Shown: piece after piece, positions 8,653 to 17,198 of the stretch
How positions within the stretch are numbered: the first letter of the stretch is position 1
Layout of the letters: each line of letters begins with the position of its first letter
Origin: JBNNGK01 sp050268245
Lineage (GTDB): Bacteria > Pseudomonadota > Gammaproteobacteria > Enterobacterales > Enterobacteriaceae
Assembly (NCBI RefSeq): GCF_050268245.1
Contig: NZ_JBNNGK010000011.1
Span: 100,946-164,945 of the forward strand
Length of the DNA stretch: 64,000 bases
Reading direction: 5' to 3'
The notes under the pieces: model-generated
What the model was told of the DNA's origin: nothing
The model's database searches: none
The model's input: the letters and a program-made list of their open reading frames with translations, nothing else
Program-made: the position numbers and the translations under genes

Positions 8653-9048
8653 ATGATGAGTCGTTCAATGCTGGTTTTCGCCGCAATCAGCGGTTTTGTA
8701 TTTGTCGCCTTAGGGGCGTTTGGTGCACATGTGCTGAATGGGGCGCTCGGCGCTAATGAAATGGCTTGGATCCACACTGGGCTGGATTACCAAGGTTTTC
8801 ATACCTTGGCTATCTTAGCGTTGGCGGTTGCAATGCAACGCCGTGTGAGTCTGTGGTTTTATTGGAGCGGGGCGCTGTTGGCGCTTGGCACCGTGTTGTT
8901 CAGCGGCAGCCTTTACTGTCTGGCGCTGTCACACCTCAAAATCTGGGTGTATGTTACGCCGATAGGCGGCATGTGCTTCCTGATCGGTTGGGTATTGATG
9001 TTGATTGGCGCTTTGCGTCTGAGGAAAAAGGCCGAGCGCCATGAATAA
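8653..9048 (+). CDS. ygdD: DUF423 inner-membrane protein YgdD
   Basis: 131-aa membrane protein of unknown function with about four hydrophobic helices (roughly 3-25, 45-62, 68-92, 96-117) and the family motif LGAFGAHVL. The start is the first of two consecutive ATGs at 8653, giving exactly the E. coli length; the frame is open for 15 codons upstream, but AAAGGT sits properly before 8653. It overlaps rlmM by 8 bp (ATGAATAA), so the two are translationally coupled, as in E. coli. Confidence 0.9.
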   Translation: MMSRSMLVFAAISGFVFVALGAFGAHVLNGALGANEMAWIHTGLDYQGFHTLAILALAVAMQRRVSLWFYWSGALLALGTVLFSGSLYCLALSHLKIWVYVTPIGGMCFLIGWVLMLIGALRLRKKAERHE

Positions 9049-10141
9049 GATTGCGTTGTATTGCCGTCCCGGCTTTGAAAAAGAGTGTGCGGCGGAAATT
9101 ACGGATAAAGCGTCCCAGCTTGATGTGTTTGGTTTTGCGCGAGTCAAAGAAAACAGCGGTTATGTTTTATTTGAATGCTATCAACCGGATGATGCAGACC
9201 GTTTGGCGAAAGAGCTTCCTTTTCGCGAGTTGATTTTTGCCCGCCAAATACTGGTGGTGGGGGAATTGCTGCGTGATTTGCCGCCAGAAGATCGCGTTTC
9301 ACCGATTGTCGGCATGCTGATGGGCGTTGTCGATCGCGGTGGCGAACTGCGAGTCGAGGTAGCCGATACCAACGAAAGTAAAGAGTTGATGAAGTTTTGC
9401 CGTAAGCTAACGGTACCGCTGCGGGCGGCGATGCGAGAGCAAAAAGTCCTGATGGCGCGTGAAAATCTATCGCGGCCAGTCGTGCACGTCTTCTTTATTG
9501 CGCCGGGCTGTTGCTATGTGGGGTATTCCTATAGCAATAACAATTCGCCGTTCTATATGGGCATCCCGCGATTGAAATTCCCGTCCGATGCACCAAGCCG
9601 TTCAACGCTGAAGTTGGAAGAGGCTTTCCACGTATTTATTCCTGCCGACGAGTGGGAAGAGCGCCTTGCCAGTGGTATGCATGCGGTCGATCTCGGCGCT
9701 TGCCCGGGCGGCTGGACCTATCAACTGGTGAAACGCAGTATGATGGTGCATGCCGTTGATAATGGCCCGATGGCGCCTAGCCTGATGGACACCGGACAAG
9801 TGACGCACCACCAAGCCGATGGTTTCAGGTTCGAACCGGCTAGCAGTAAGATCTATTGGTTGGTTTGCGACATGGTGGAAAAACCGGCCAAGGTCACCAG
9901 TCTGATGATCCAATGGCTGGTAAAAGGCTGGTGTCGTGAGGCAATCTTCAACCTGAAGTTACCGATGAAGAAGCGTTACGAAGAAGTTTCACAGAACTTA
10001 CAAGCGATACGCGAGGCGCTAGCCGCAGCGGGAATTAGCGCTGAGGTACACGCTAAGCAGTTGTATCACGATCGTGAAGAAGTCACTGTGCATGTTCGCC
10101 GCATGTGGTCGGCTATTCCTGGCCGTCGCGACGAGCGTTAA
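9041..10141 (+). CDS. rlmM: 23S rRNA (cytidine-2498-2'-O)-methyltransferase RlmM
   Basis: SAM-dependent 2'-O-methyltransferase acting on C2498 of 23S rRNA. It is 366 aa, equal to the E. coli enzyme. The N-terminal 180 residues form the THUMP-like RNA-binding part; the C-terminal half is a Rossmann methyltransferase of the RlmE-like type, with the SAM loop VDLGACPGGWTY at 216-227. Lys/Asp residues for the K-D-K-E catalytic set occur in VCDMVEKP and FNLKLPMKKR. Coupled to ygdD. Confidence 0.95.
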   Translation: MNKIALYCRPGFEKECAAEITDKASQLDVFGFARVKENSGYVLFECYQPDDADRLAKELPFRELIFARQILVVGELLRDLPPEDRVSPIVGMLMGVVDRGGELRVEVADTNESKELMKFCRKLTVPLRAAMREQKVLMARENLSRPVVHVFFIAPGCCYVGYSYSNNNSPFYMGIPRLKFPSDAPSRSTLKLEEAFHVFIPADEWEERLASGMHAVDLGACPGGWTYQLVKRSMMVHAVDNGPMAPSLMDTGQVTHHQADGFRFEPASSKIYWLVCDMVEKPAKVTSLMIQWLVKGWCREAIFNLKLPMKKRYEEVSQNLQAIREALAAAGISAEVHAKQLYHDREEVTVHVRRMWSAIPGRRDER

Positions 10142-10230
10142 TATTCTTACCCCCAGTGGCTAATGAGTATTGGTTTCTGGGGGCTGCTATTCGTCAACGC
10201 AGGGCGTTTCATGGCCCGTGTCAAACTGGG

Positions 10231-10989
10231 TTAGCGGGAAGGTAGGCGTAATTGTTGTAGATTACCATCGAGCTGAAGATCGGTGCGTAATGTGGCGATT
10301 TGCTTGCAGATATAGGCCATGTCGCGGTACAGCTCCAGCTTGCTGCGCCATTTCTCGGGCACTTCCGCCAGATGTTGATACAAATTATCCAAGTTTATTG
10401 CCTGTTGCAGTAACAGCACCGCCGTTTTGGGACCAATACCGGCAACGCCAGGGATCTTGCTGCTACTGATACCCGCCAACCCCCAATAATCTGCCAACTG
10501 TTGGGGTAACACGCCAAATTCTTGCTGCACAAAGGGCATATCTAGCCAGCGTTTCTGAAAGTAATCGCGAATCTGTACATTCGGAGCCAATAACTGACAA
10601 TAACCTTTGTCGGTAGACACAATGGTCACCTGATAGCCGTTGCCAGCCACTTTCACCGCCAGCGTCGCGGCCAGATCGTCCGCTTCATTACCCGACGAAT
10701 GCCAGCAGGCAACGCCTAATGATTCAAACGCCTGCCGAAGCTGCGGCATTTCCTGCTGTAAGTTTTCCGGCATTGGGGAGCGCCCGGCTTTATAGTCTGG
10801 TAATAATTGATGTCGCCAGCTATCGCTGCGGTCATCTTTATCAAACACCGCTACCGCATGTGTAGGGCAACTATGTTGAATCAACTGTTGCAAAGCATGG
10901 CGACATGCGTCTACGCAGGGGGAGCCCTGTACCGCATGAATACGGCGGATAAGGTTTAAAGCGTCGACAATTAACAAATGTATGGGCAT
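10231..10989 (-). CDS. xni: Flap endonuclease Xni (ExoIX)
   Basis: Structure-specific FEN-family nuclease related to the 5'-nuclease domain of DNA polymerase I. At 252 aa it matches E. coli ExoIX (251). The metal-binding N-terminus (LLIVDALNLIRR) and the helix-hairpin-helix region (GISSSKIPGVAGIGPKTA) are clear. The E. coli protein lacks some metal ligands of full-length FENs and acts weakly on flaps. It lies downstream of ppnN on the same strand, separated by a terminator at 11004-11031, so it probably has its own promoter or depends on read-through. Confidence 0.93.
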   Translation of the reverse strand: MPIHLLIVDALNLIRRIHAVQGSPCVDACRHALQQLIQHSCPTHAVAVFDKDDRSDSWRHQLLPDYKAGRSPMPENLQQEMPQLRQAFESLGVACWHSSGNEADDLAATLAVKVAGNGYQVTIVSTDKGYCQLLAPNVQIRDYFQKRWLDMPFVQQEFGVLPQQLADYWGLAGISSSKIPGVAGIGPKTAVLLLQQAINLDNLYQHLAEVPEKWRSKLELYRDMAYICKQIATLRTDLQLDGNLQQLRLPSR

Positions 10990-11003
10990 GGCATTTACGC
11001 TAA

Positions 11004-11031
11004 TAAAAAAGAGGGCGGCTTAGCGCCACCC
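11004..11031 (-). terminator. Intrinsic terminator after ppnN
   Basis: On the minus strand the stem GGGTGGC/GCCGCCC with a GCTAA loop is followed by CTC and six T, 10-30 bases past the ppnN stop. Confidence 0.7.
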
Positions 11032-11040
11032 GATGAATGA

Positions 11041-12405
11041 TTAAGCAATAATTTCGTAGCAAGGTACATAGGCGGTACCCGGCAGCTTCATGCGGTGCTG
11101 GGCGACAAAACCTTGTAGGAGACTATCCATCTGCTTCATCATTTGCGGATCGCCGTGCAACTTGTAAGGGCCAAATTGTTCGATCGCGTGAATGCCGTTT
11201 TCTTTCACGTTACCAGCGACGATACCGGAAAACGCACGACGCAGTGCGGCGGCCAATTCTTCCGGCGGCTGCTCTGGAGAGAGATTGAGATTAGCCATAT
11301 TTTCATGGGTTGGCTCAAACGGCAGTTGTAGATCCGGTGCAATGCGCATTGACCAGTTGAAGCTGTAAGCATCGCCCGTGTTACGCCGATTTTCTTTGAC
11401 TAACGGCATGGCCAGTTTCATTTGACGAGCGACTTCGGCGGGATCGTCAATGATGATGGTATAGTGACGGCGCGCTGCATCGCCGAGCGTATTCATGATG
11501 AACTCATCGAGAACACGGAAATAGTCGGCGCTTTCTTTTGGCCCCGTCAGAATCAATGGCAGCACCTGCTCGCTGTTCTCCGGGTTCATTAAGATACCCA
11601 GCAGATACAGCAATTCTTCGGCAGTGCCGACGCCGCCCGGGAAGATGATAATACCGTGAGCGATACGCACAAAAGCTTCCAGGCGTTTTTCGATGTCAGG
11701 CATGATCACCAGTTCGTTGACTAGCGGATTGGGTGGTTCTGCAGCAATAATGGAGGGCTCCGTCATACCGATGAAACGGCTATTGCGGTAGCGTTGCTGT
11801 GCGTGACCCACCGCCGCGCCCTTCATTGGTGCTTCCATTGCGCCAGGGCCGCAGCCGGTGCAGATATTCAGTTCACGCAGGCCGAGCTCACTGCCGACTT
11901 TGCGCGCATACAGATATTCGGTTGCGTTAATCGAGTGACCGCCCCAACACACGACCATGTTGGGATCTTCATCCAGATGCAGTGTGCGTGCGTTGCGCAA
12001 GATGGAGAACACCAAGTTAGTAATGTGCGCGGAATTTTCCAGATTCAAATGTTGAAAGCGGCCTGCGATAACCAACTGCCCGTGGACGAACAGAATATCG
12101 CGCAGTACCGCGAACAGATTGGCTTGCAGCGAACGAATGATACGGCCGTCAACAAATGCCTCTTCTGGTGGATTAACCAATTCCAGTTTGACCCCACGCT
12201 CGCGGCGTAACACATTGATATCAAAACTTTCATAACGCGATAGCAACTGTTTACTGTTGTCCGTCTGACTACCTGAATTCAATACGGCAAGGGAACAATT
12301 GCGGAACAAACGGTACAGGTCGCTGCTGGCGGTGCGCTTCAGCATGTCTACTTCCAACTGCGACAACAAATCCATAGCGCCAAGTGGGCTGATATGTGTA
12401 ATCAA
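11041..12405 (-). CDS. ppnN: Pyrimidine/purine nucleotide 5'-monophosphate nucleosidase PpnN
   Basis: LOG-family nucleosidase that hydrolyses nucleoside monophosphates to base plus ribose-5-phosphate; in E. coli it is stimulated by ppGpp. The family signature FPGGVGTAEELLYLLG is present, with a catalytic Arg/Glu region around MPDIEKRLEAFVRIAHG. I start at TTG 12405, preceded by AGGAG five bases upstream; this gives MITHISPLG and 454 aa, the E. coli N-terminus and length. The frame is open upstream to 12453 without family similarity. Formerly ygdH. Confidence 0.93.
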   Translation of the reverse strand: MITHISPLGAMDLLSQLEVDMLKRTASSDLYRLFRNCSLAVLNSGSQTDNSKQLLSRYESFDINVLRRERGVKLELVNPPEEAFVDGRIIRSLQANLFAVLRDILFVHGQLVIAGRFQHLNLENSAHITNLVFSILRNARTLHLDEDPNMVVCWGGHSINATEYLYARKVGSELGLRELNICTGCGPGAMEAPMKGAAVGHAQQRYRNSRFIGMTEPSIIAAEPPNPLVNELVIMPDIEKRLEAFVRIAHGIIIFPGGVGTAEELLYLLGILMNPENSEQVLPLILTGPKESADYFRVLDEFIMNTLGDAARRHYTIIIDDPAEVARQMKLAMPLVKENRRNTGDAYSFNWSMRIAPDLQLPFEPTHENMANLNLSPEQPPEELAAALRRAFSGIVAGNVKENGIHAIEQFGPYKLHGDPQMMKQMDSLLQGFVAQHRMKLPGTAYVPCYEIIA

Positions 12406-12624
12406 GGTAACTCCTTTGCACCCATACTGGGGCGGTAGTAATCCATACAGCAACAGAACAGCTTAGGGTTATTGTTAATTGGCGCTTCGCCTAGCGATAA
12501 GATTATCGATTTGCTCGCCAGGGCGCGCTTTTGCTGCGAGTACCCTGAATTAACCTTACCGTTGTCCCTTGGCTTTTACCAATGTAAACCTGCCGTTAGC
12601 TTAGTTGTTGAGCAACGCTTCACA

Positions 12625-13470
12625 TTATTGACGTACCAAGCGGCCATGAGACGGTACAAATTCTGTGTTGCTGCGCCACGGGTTGATGTCCAATCCGCCG
12701 CGGCGGGTATAGCGTGCATACACTGACAACCGTTGTGGCTGGCAAAAACGCATAATGTCGTTGAAGATGCGCTCAACGCATTGCTCATGAAATTCATTAT
12801 GATGCCGAAACGACACTAAATAGCGCAGCAACGCTTCACGATTTATTTGCTGCCCACTGTAGGTGATTTGAACCGAACCCCAGTCAGGTTGGTTGGTGAT
12901 CAGGCAGTTTGATTTTAGCAGGTGGCTCACCAAGGTCTCTTCTACGTGACGTCCGCCCGCAGCGTCTTGCAAATAATCGGCATTGAATTGGTAGCTATTA
13001 ATGGTGATGTCTTGTTTATCAATACATTCGCCGCTAAACCGGGCGATGGGTTGCCCTTCGACTTCATCGAGGCTGAATAACATAACGCTGACATTGCCTT
13101 GCGCACAGGCGGCAAGATCGCGTTGCAGCGTCTGTCTAACCGTTTCCCTGTCGGAAAATTGCGTTTGGTTAAAGCTATTGAGATACAGCTTAAAGCTTTT
13201 GGATTCGATCAGGTTTTCACTAAACGCATCAAGGCTGATTTCACCTACCGCAACTTGCGGTAACCCTTTCTCGTTTAGCCAAGATAGTTCATACAGTGTC
13301 CAAATATCGGCACCGTGGAAGGGCAAAGTGTCTGGATATAGGCCCAACGGTTCGCGGTTCATGCTGCGTGGCACGGGTTGCAGTAGCGCAGCGTCGTACT
13401 GGTCATGATAGGCGGTTGGCTTGCCCAATGTCAGATTCGACAATGCCTGATGATCTTTATAGGAGGACAT
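12625..13470 (-). CDS. queF: NADPH-dependent 7-cyano-7-deazaguanine reductase QueF
   Basis: Reduces preQ0 to preQ1 in the pathway to queuosine in tRNA. It is 281 aa, the long two-domain (YqcD) type of proteobacteria. The QueF motif is seen around ESKSFKLYLNSFNQT (about 89-103) in the N-terminal T-fold half, and the catalytic Cys189 and nearby Asp196 in SNCLITNQPDWGS in the second half. Divergent from syd with 57 bp between start codons, the same neighbour as in E. coli. No preQ1 riboswitch was recognised upstream. Confidence 0.95.
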   Translation of the reverse strand: MSSYKDHQALSNLTLGKPTAYHDQYDAALLQPVPRSMNREPLGLYPDTLPFHGADIWTLYELSWLNEKGLPQVAVGEISLDAFSENLIESKSFKLYLNSFNQTQFSDRETVRQTLQRDLAACAQGNVSVMLFSLDEVEGQPIARFSGECIDKQDITINSYQFNADYLQDAAGGRHVEETLVSHLLKSNCLITNQPDWGSVQITYSGQQINREALLRYLVSFRHHNEFHEQCVERIFNDIMRFCQPQRLSVYARYTRRGGLDINPWRSNTEFVPSHGRLVRQ

Positions 13471-13527
13471 CTGCGGTCACCTTAATGATATACAATGAAG
13501 GCCAGTTTACCGTATGCGAGAGAAAAT

Positions 13528-14079
13528 ATGGACTATGAAGTAACGGATGCCCTGCGTGATTTTACCCAGCGCTATGTCGCGCTTTGGCAGCAAGAGTGCG
13601 GCCACGCTCCCGCCAGTGGTGACCTGTATGGTGTGGCCTCCCCGTGTATTGTAGCAACGCGTGATGATGACGTGTTGTGGCTACCGCAGCCGTTTACTCC
13701 CTCAGCGACGCTGGAAAAGGTTGAGAATGCGCTGGAGCTTCGTCTACAACCGGATATTCATGCGTTTTATACCCAACAGTATGCTGGTGATATGTGCGCG
13801 CAGTTTGGCGAACATGACCTTAGTTTGTTACAGGTGTGGAGCGAAGATGATTTTATTCGCCTACAGGAAAATTTGATCGGTCATTTGGTGACGCAAAAAC
13901 GTCTGAAACTGTCGCCGACGCTATTTTTGGCGACGACACCTTCAGAAATGCTCATGGTATCGCTGTGCAATGTTAGCGGCAACGTCGTGCTCGAGCAGTT
14001 TGGTAGCGATAAGCGCACCATGCTGGCATCAAGCTTGGGGCATTTTTTGGATGCTTTACGTCCTAAAATGCCGGACTGA
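13528..14079 (+). CDS. syd: SecY-interacting protein Syd
   Basis: Peripheral cytoplasmic protein that binds SecY and acts in quality control of the Sec translocon. 183 aa from ATG 13528, compared with 181 in E. coli; this start gives MDYEVTDALRDF, aligning with the E. coli N-terminus. Conserved stretches include LYGVASPCI, FYTQQYAGDM, LLQVWSEDDF and ENLIGHLVTQKRLKLSPT. An upstream in-frame ATG at 13495 adds 11 residues without similarity. It is followed by the csrB regulatory region. Confidence 0.93.
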   Translation: MDYEVTDALRDFTQRYVALWQQECGHAPASGDLYGVASPCIVATRDDDVLWLPQPFTPSATLEKVENALELRLQPDIHAFYTQQYAGDMCAQFGEHDLSLLQVWSEDDFIRLQENLIGHLVTQKRLKLSPTLFLATTPSEMLMVSLCNVSGNVVLEQFGSDKRTMLASSLGHFLDALRPKMPD

Positions 14080-14099
14080 GGTTAAATACCTCGATTTCA

Positions 14100-14140
14100 T
14101 GTGCGAGATCTCTTACATGAGTTGTGCGAGATCGCTTTTA
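14100..14140 (+). promoter_or_regulatory. UvrY/GacA-type box plus second half-site upstream of csrB
   Basis: At 14100-14117 lies the interrupted palindrome TGTGCGAGATCTCTTACA, an excellent match to the UvrY (SirA/GacA) recognition pattern TGTAAG-N6-CTTACA. A second TGTGCGAGATC begins at 14123 with a degenerate right half. The site is about 150 bp upstream of the predicted csrB start, similar to the far-upstream UvrY site in E. coli. Confidence 0.75.
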
Positions 14141-14255
14141 TTTTTTTATCACTTAAGTGGGTAATTTGATTTATTAGCAAATGTATCAGTTAGTTAAGCT
14201 TTGCTTAAGAGAACTCTTAGATCAATTTTACGCTTTTCAGGCTTACAATCCCTTG

Positions 14256-14645
14256 TGATAAAAAGGGAATTAAGCGATCTTATGTTCACCGGAAGGATGC
14301 CGGATGGAGCAGGAAAGCGTCAGGATGATGCAGGCTTCAGGATGAAGAAGTGGATGCACTCAGTGAAGAGTGGAAGGGATTGGCGTCAGGATGATGCTCA
14401 GGATGTTTCAGGATTGAAACCAAGGACACCTCCAGGATGGAGATTGAGAGCCGGCAAAGGAAGGTTGGTGGGTCAGGAAGACTAAGGAACCACATCAGGA
14501 CGATGTTTAAAGGAATATAGCAAGGATTGTTTGGTCAGGATGACTGAGGGAAAAGTTTTCAGGGATCGAGCAGGGAGCACACTTTGTAGCGGGATAGCTA
14601 TAAAACGAACCGGGGGCACTGTTAACGCAGTGCCCCCAACTTTTT
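14256..14645 (+). ncRNA. csrB: CsrB small RNA (CsrA sponge)
   Basis: Non-coding RNA that sequesters the translational regulator CsrA. About 390 nt containing more than 20 GGA motifs, many as CAGGATG or AAGGA in predicted loops. The 3' third is strongly E. coli CsrB-like (GGACACCTCCAGGATGGAG, then GAACCGGG into the terminator). It lies between syd and yqcC, exactly as in E. coli. The 5' end is estimated from a TACAAT -10 at 14244-14249 and is uncertain by some tens of bases. It ends in a 10-bp GGGGGCACTG/CAGTGCCCCC stem (14612-14637), AAC and five T. Confidence 0.93.
14612..14645 (+). terminator. csrB Rho-independent terminator
   Basis: Perfect 10-bp stem 14612-14621/14628-14637 with loop TTAACG, followed by AAC and TTTTT. 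Confidence 0.9.
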
Positions 14646-14956
14646 GCGCCTATCTGATGGCTCCCTAGAGCAATGCATTGGCGAGATATGTCACATGCTG
14701 CTCGGCTTATTTTGCAACCAATACCGCGCGGTTTATCTGCTCGGCACGTAATGCCCCCCTCCTAAGGCGCTGTTGCGCTGAATCGTTAGCCCCTGGTTCG
14801 TGCCTTTATCGTCTGACTCGGCGTGTCTATCCTTAGTGTTGTCGCAACGCTACGCTTGGCAGTTTGGATAGTTGGGCTCTGGCAGGTTAAATGCTATGCT
14901 CTGCCGCCATTCAGCCGCTGCGCTGAGCTTTAGGGTTAAACAGATCGGGAATGCAG
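14646..14956. other. 311-nt intergenic stretch between csrB and yqcC
   Basis: I see no gene, RNA or repeat here. It probably carries the yqcC-truC-yqcA promoter. GGGA at 14947-14950 is the likely yqcC ribosome-binding site. Confidence 0.5.
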
Positions 14957-15286
14957 ATGAGTATACAAAATCAGGTTCGCCATAATTTGCAGGCGATAGA
15001 ACAATCCATGCGTGACTTGGCGTTGTGGCAGGCGACTCCTCCTGCACCTGAGGCGTTCAGCAGCACTGAGCCATTTTGCATTGATAGCATGCAGGCGGAG
15101 GAGTGGTTGCAGTGGGTTCTGTTACCACGAATGTATGCATTGCTGGACGCAGATGCTCCGTTGCCAGTTCGCTTCGCTATTACTCCCTACTTCGAAGAAG
15201 CGTTAAAAGATAAAGAGCCAAGCTGTCTGCCATTGCTGGTGTTGCTACAGCGTCTGGATACGACGCTGAATAAAGATGCGCAATGA
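14957..15286 (+). CDS. yqcC: YqcC family protein (DUF446), function unknown
   Basis: Small cytoplasmic protein, 109 aa from ATG 14957, equal to E. coli YqcC. GGGA lies six bases upstream; an ATG two codons earlier is too close to it. Conserved family segment: EEWLQWVLLPRMYALLDA. The tryptophan-rich, helical composition suggests an all-alpha fold. Its stop codon overlaps the truC start, so it is translationally coupled to the pseudouridine synthase; a role in tRNA modification is only a guess from this. Confidence 0.9.
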   Translation: MSIQNQVRHNLQAIEQSMRDLALWQATPPAPEAFSSTEPFCIDSMQAEEWLQWVLLPRMYALLDADAPLPVRFAITPYFEEALKDKEPSCLPLLVLLQRLDTTLNKDAQ

Positions 15287-16059
15287 TGCTAGAGATACTT
15301 TATCAGGATGAGTATTTGGTTGCGGTGAATAAACCCGCGGGTTGGTTGGTGCATCGTAGTTGGCTCGATCGCCACGAAACGGTGTTTGTGATGCAAACGG
15401 TACGCGATCAGTTAGGTCAGCATGTCTTTACCGTGCACCGTCTCGATCGGCCTACATCTGGCGTGTTGCTGATGGCGCTGTCCAGTGAGGTTGCGCATCA
15501 GCTGTCGCAGCAGTTTGAACAGCATCAAGTAGAGAAAACGTATCATGCCGTTGTACGCGGTTTTGTGAATGAAGCGGCGCGGCTTGATTATCCGTTGACA
15601 CAAGAGTTGGATAAAATCGCCGATAAGTTTGCTGAGGCAGATAAAGCACCGCAGCCTGCAGTGACGCATTATCGCGCGTTAGCACAGGTAGAAATGCCCG
15701 TCGCCATCGGCCGTTATGACACCGCGCGTTACAGTCTGATGGAGTTGCGCCCGGAAACGGGGCGTAAGCATCAATTACGGCGTCATATGACCCATTTACG
15801 CCATCCCATTATCGGTGACAGCAAGCATGGCGACCTACGCCAAAACCGGGGAATGGCGCAGCATTTTGGCTGTTCGCGGCTGATGCTACATGCGAGTCAT
15901 TTGCAGCTTACACATCCTGTCACCGGCGCACCGTTAACTATTTCCGCCGGTTGGGATGAGCCTTGGCAAAGCGTGATGGCTCAGTTTGGCTGGCAGCAGG
16001 TTGTCCCTGAACTTGGCAGGGTTGAGTTTCCCGCAGCTTACGGTCAGGATATGCACTAA
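15283..16059 (+). CDS. truC: tRNA pseudouridine(65) synthase TruC
   Basis: RluA-family enzyme that isomerises U65 in the T-arm of tRNA-Ile1 and tRNA-Asp. 258 aa (E. coli 260). The catalytic aspartate is in the signature HRLDRPTSGVLLMAL (about residue 54); the C-terminal KHQLRRHMTHL and GDSKHGD segments are family-typical. Two consecutive ATG codons (15283 and 15286) are possible starts; the second gives the E. coli-like MLEILYQDE. It overlaps the end of yqcC. Confidence 0.95.
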   Translation: MMLEILYQDEYLVAVNKPAGWLVHRSWLDRHETVFVMQTVRDQLGQHVFTVHRLDRPTSGVLLMALSSEVAHQLSQQFEQHQVEKTYHAVVRGFVNEAARLDYPLTQELDKIADKFAEADKAPQPAVTHYRALAQVEMPVAIGRYDTARYSLMELRPETGRKHQLRRHMTHLRHPIIGDSKHGDLRQNRGMAQHFGCSRLMLHASHLQLTHPVTGAPLTISAGWDEPWQSVMAQFGWQQVVPELGRVEFPAAYGQDMH

Positions 16060-16084
16060 TTTTACTGTGTAACAAGGGGGAACG

Positions 16085-16534
16085 ATGGCTCAGATCGGTA
16101 TTTTCGTTGGAACGGTGTACGGTAATTCTCTGCTGGTAGCGGAAGAAGCGGAAAATATCCTCAAAGAGCAGGGCCACGAGGTCAAGCTGTTCGAGGAGGG
16201 ATCGCTGGAAGCCTGGCAATTTTATCGCCAGCATTTTGCGCTGGTGATTACATCTACCACGGGGCAGGGCGATCTTCCTGACAGTATTGCCCCCTTGTTC
16301 GCCGCCATTCGTGACCAAATCGGCTATCAGCCGGAATTGCATTATGGCCTGATCGCCCTTGGTGATAGCAGTTACGATAATTTCTGCGGTGCCGGACGGG
16401 CGTTTGATGCCTTGCTGCAAGAGCAGGGGGCAACACGCGTGGGTGAAGTGTTGGAAATTGATGCGATGGAGCAACCAGAACCGGAGTCGTTTGCCTGTCC
16501 GTGGGTGCAGCAATGGGCAACGTTGCTCAAATAA
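16085..16534 (+). CDS. yqcA: Flavodoxin-like protein YqcA
   Basis: Short-chain FMN-binding flavodoxin, 149 aa, same length as E. coli YqcA. The phosphate-binding loop reads GTVYGNS (residues 9-15), and the isoalloxazine loops are STTGQGDLPDS and LGDSSYDNFCGAG. It is related to MioC, but synteny with truC favours YqcA. The electron donor and acceptor are not known from sequence. It is the last gene of the yqcC-truC-yqcA unit, with AAGGGGGAAC just upstream of the start. Confidence 0.92.
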   Translation: MAQIGIFVGTVYGNSLLVAEEAENILKEQGHEVKLFEEGSLEAWQFYRQHFALVITSTTGQGDLPDSIAPLFAAIRDQIGYQPELHYGLIALGDSSYDNFCGAGRAFDALLQEQGATRVGEVLEIDAMEQPEPESFACPWVQQWATLLK

Positions 16535-16732
16535 GATATGCCTGCTCATTGTAGCAATGAGCAGGGGCAAGTATTGCGATCGCTTTCTTACGTTATTCAC
16601 GCTTTATAACATGAAGGCGACCGCGAATTGGTCGATTCTGGCGCGGAAGGAGCGCGGTTCGAGTCAATAGTGCTAAGCAAGGGTGAAAAGATGCACATGG
16701 CCTTGAGGAGCGTTCCGGGGTAGGATAAGTAC

Positions 16733-16766
16733 AAAAAATGCCGAACAGGCTTTAACTGAACGGCAT
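16733..16766 (-). terminator. Intrinsic terminator after yaeH
   Basis: On the minus strand ATGCCG..CAG/CTG..CGGCAT forms an 11-position stem with two internal mismatches around a TTAAAGC loop, then six T. It lies 43 bases past the yaeH stop. Confidence 0.65.
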
Positions 16767-16808
16767 GTTGAAGACTGGATACCCTGCTGCAATAATATCT
16801 GCGGCGAA

Positions 16809-17198
16809 TTATTTACCGCGGGTTAGCTTCTCCAGATCGGATTCGATTTCTGCGATCTTGTTTGATACAACGGCTTCCAAGTGGTGCAGATCTTCTAGGA
16901 TCTTACGTTTCAGATCGACTTCCACCCGATCGCGTTTGCACAGTTTATCCAGCTCGTCGATGACATAACGCAGGTTGGGATTAATCTCGTGGATTTCTTT
17001 GTAACCCTGGCCTGAATTATCTGCTACCACGGTTTTGCGCTGGCGCGGATATTTGAACTTCACGCTTTTGGCAAAAAATTCGCCTTTGTCCTTACGAAAA
17101 TAAATCTTGAGAATATCGTTATTGGCCTCTTGTCGCAGGCTATAGCGATCGATATCTTCCGGTTGATTAATGCCCAAGCTTTTCAAGTTATCGTACAT
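16809..17198 (-). CDS. yaeH: YaeH family protein (DUF3461), function unknown
   Basis: 129-aa cytoplasmic protein closely similar to E. coli YaeH (128 aa); segments such as DRYSLRQEANNDILKIYF and GEFFAKSVKFKYPRQRKTVV are nearly invariant. The C-terminal half (about 75-125) is strongly charged and probably a long helix or coiled coil (DLKRKILEDLHHLEAVV). No catalytic motif is evident. It lies next to dapD on the same strand, but dapD has its own terminator. AGGGGCGCC precedes the start. Confidence 0.9.
   Translation of the reverse strand: MYDNLKSLGINQPEDIDRYSLRQEANNDILKIYFRKDKGEFFAKSVKFKYPRQRKTVVADNSGQGYKEIHEINPNLRYVIDELDKLCKRDRVEVDLKRKILEDLHHLEAVVSNKIAEIESDLEKLTRGK

Noticed and set aside
10150..10182. 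CCCCCAG...CTGGGGG inverted repeat after rlmM
   Set aside because: Loop of about 20 nt and no T tract; too weak to call a terminator.
14201..14485. 94-codon open frame on the plus strand
   Set aside because: It lies almost entirely inside csrB; its composition comes from the repeated GGATGA motifs and not from a protein.
16541..16565. 11-bp hairpin after yqcA as a terminator
   Set aside because: The stem CCTGCTCATTG/CAATGAGCAGG is perfect but no T tract follows on the plus strand; it may still be a 3' stabilising structure.
16656..16665. GGTTCGAGTC, resembling a tRNA T-loop, near the syntenic junction
   Set aside because: No acceptor, D- or anticodon stem can be built around it within tRNA length.
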